Shown here: piece by piece, positions 6,445 through 6,680 of the stretch
How positions within the stretch are numbered: position 1 is the stretch's first letter
How the letters are laid out: each line of letters opens with the position of its first letter
DNA from: Clostridiales bacterium UBA1389
GTDB taxonomy: Bacteria > Bacillota > Clostridia > Oscillospirales > CAG-382
NCBI GenBank assembly: GCA_002305335.1
Contig: DBQR01000033.1
Span: 32,393 to 39,072, forward strand
Direction of reading: 5' to 3'
DNA: 6,680 nucleotides
The notes under the pieces: model-generated
The model's database searches: none
The model's input: only the letters and a program-made list of their open reading frames with translations
Told to the model about the DNA's origin: nothing
Position numbers and translations under genes: made by a program

Positions 6445-6666
6445 TTACCTTTCGAACAGCTTTCTTAAACGTTTTTTGTTTTCCGTAATCCGCTTTTCGG
6501 TTAAATCTTTGTCAATGGTGTAACTGTTTGCAGCATTGTCGTATATCAGAATATCGTTTTCCTTAAGGGTAAAGTTTAGAATGGATATATCAATTACCCT
6601 CATATCACCCTCGTCACCGATCAGGGTTGCCAAATTGTTTTCGATTTTGTCCACCGAATATATCAA
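6445..6666 (-). CDS. DUF3006 domain-containing small protein
   Basis: This 73-aa protein matches the DUF3006 layout: a short N-terminal beta segment (MIYSVDKIENNLATLIGDEGD, usually '-IDRFEGDYAVLED-'), a middle 'LKENDILIYD' (residues 35-44; usually 'L-EGDVL'), then YTIDKDLTEKRITENKKRLRKLFER (49-73), the family's 'Y-ID---T--R---I--L---L' basic helix. It has no signal peptide or TM and is likely cytosolic. Its function is unknown; in other Firmicutes such genes often sit beside ComEC-like metallo-beta-lactamase-fold proteins, but any such neighbour would lie beyond 6680. The start is TTG with a good RBS at the window edge. It ends 3 bp from the convergent gene. Confidence 0.78.
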   Translation of the reverse strand: MIYSVDKIENNLATLIGDEGDMRVIDISILNFTLKENDILIYDNAANSYTIDKDLTEKRITENKKRLRKLFER

Positions 6667-6673
6667 AATATAG

Positions 6674-6680
6674 CTTCCTC
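6674..6680 (-). promoter_or_regulatory. Ribosome binding site for the DUF3006 gene
   Basis: GAGGAAG on the minus strand lies 7 bases before the TTG at 6666-6664 (9 bases counted from GAGGA). It is a strong Shine-Dalgarno and fixes TTG as the start, with no alternative ATG in frame nearby. It touches the end of the window, so it may extend further. Confidence 0.6.

Noticed and set aside
6436..6447. AAAAT/ATTTT inverted repeat at the second convergent junction as a bidirectional terminator
   Set aside because: The stem is five A/T pairs with a three-base loop, too weak to terminate.
1..6680. Mobile element, defence system, CRISPR array or RNA gene
   Set aside because: I looked for transposase motifs, direct repeats with spacers, tRNA-like folds and long inverted repeats and saw none; nearly all bases are accounted for by coding sequence.

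Overview
The window looks like chromosomal DNA from a spore-forming Clostridia-type Firmicute, probably near the Ruminococcaceae/Oscillospiraceae. The placement is inferred from a YunB-family sporulation gene, a DHHW-type surface protein, a DUF3006 protein, strong GGAG/GGTGAT ribosome binding sites with some TTG/GTG starts, and a compact housekeeping cluster. I see no insertion sequence, phage gene, tRNA, rRNA or CRISPR array.

Positions 1-3843 (+) hold three overlapping housekeeping genes: the 3' part of dnaB (replicative helicase, cut by the window edge), tilS (tRNA-Ile lysidine synthase) and ftsH (membrane AAA+ zinc protease). dnaB/tilS overlap by 8 bp and tilS/ftsH by 4 bp (ATGA), so they are very likely one transcript with coupled translation. 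After a 45-bp gap (39 bp if the upstream ATG is used) comes a fourth plus-strand gene, 3889-5154. It encodes a single-pass membrane protein with a long Ser/Asp/Thr/Glu linker and a DHHW/AlgX-like SGNH domain. Its signature reads D-P-N-Y where the family normally has D-H-H-W.

Positions 5155-6680 are a tightly packed set of genes on alternating strands: yunB (-), abutting the previous gene stop-to-stop with no spacer; a divergent 63-bp promoter region; a small membrane-anchored protein of unknown role (+), with some resemblance to YfjL-like proteins; and, 3 bp further, a convergent DUF3006 gene (-). The yunB side of the divergent region carries a sigma-E-like promoter, which fits mother-cell expression during sporulation.

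Most of the window is ordinary core genome. The items most worth a second look are the altered active-site motif of the DHHW-like protein, the sigma-E-like promoter in front of yunB, and the uncharacterised protein at 5824-6441. I found no convincing sign of a new multi-gene system.
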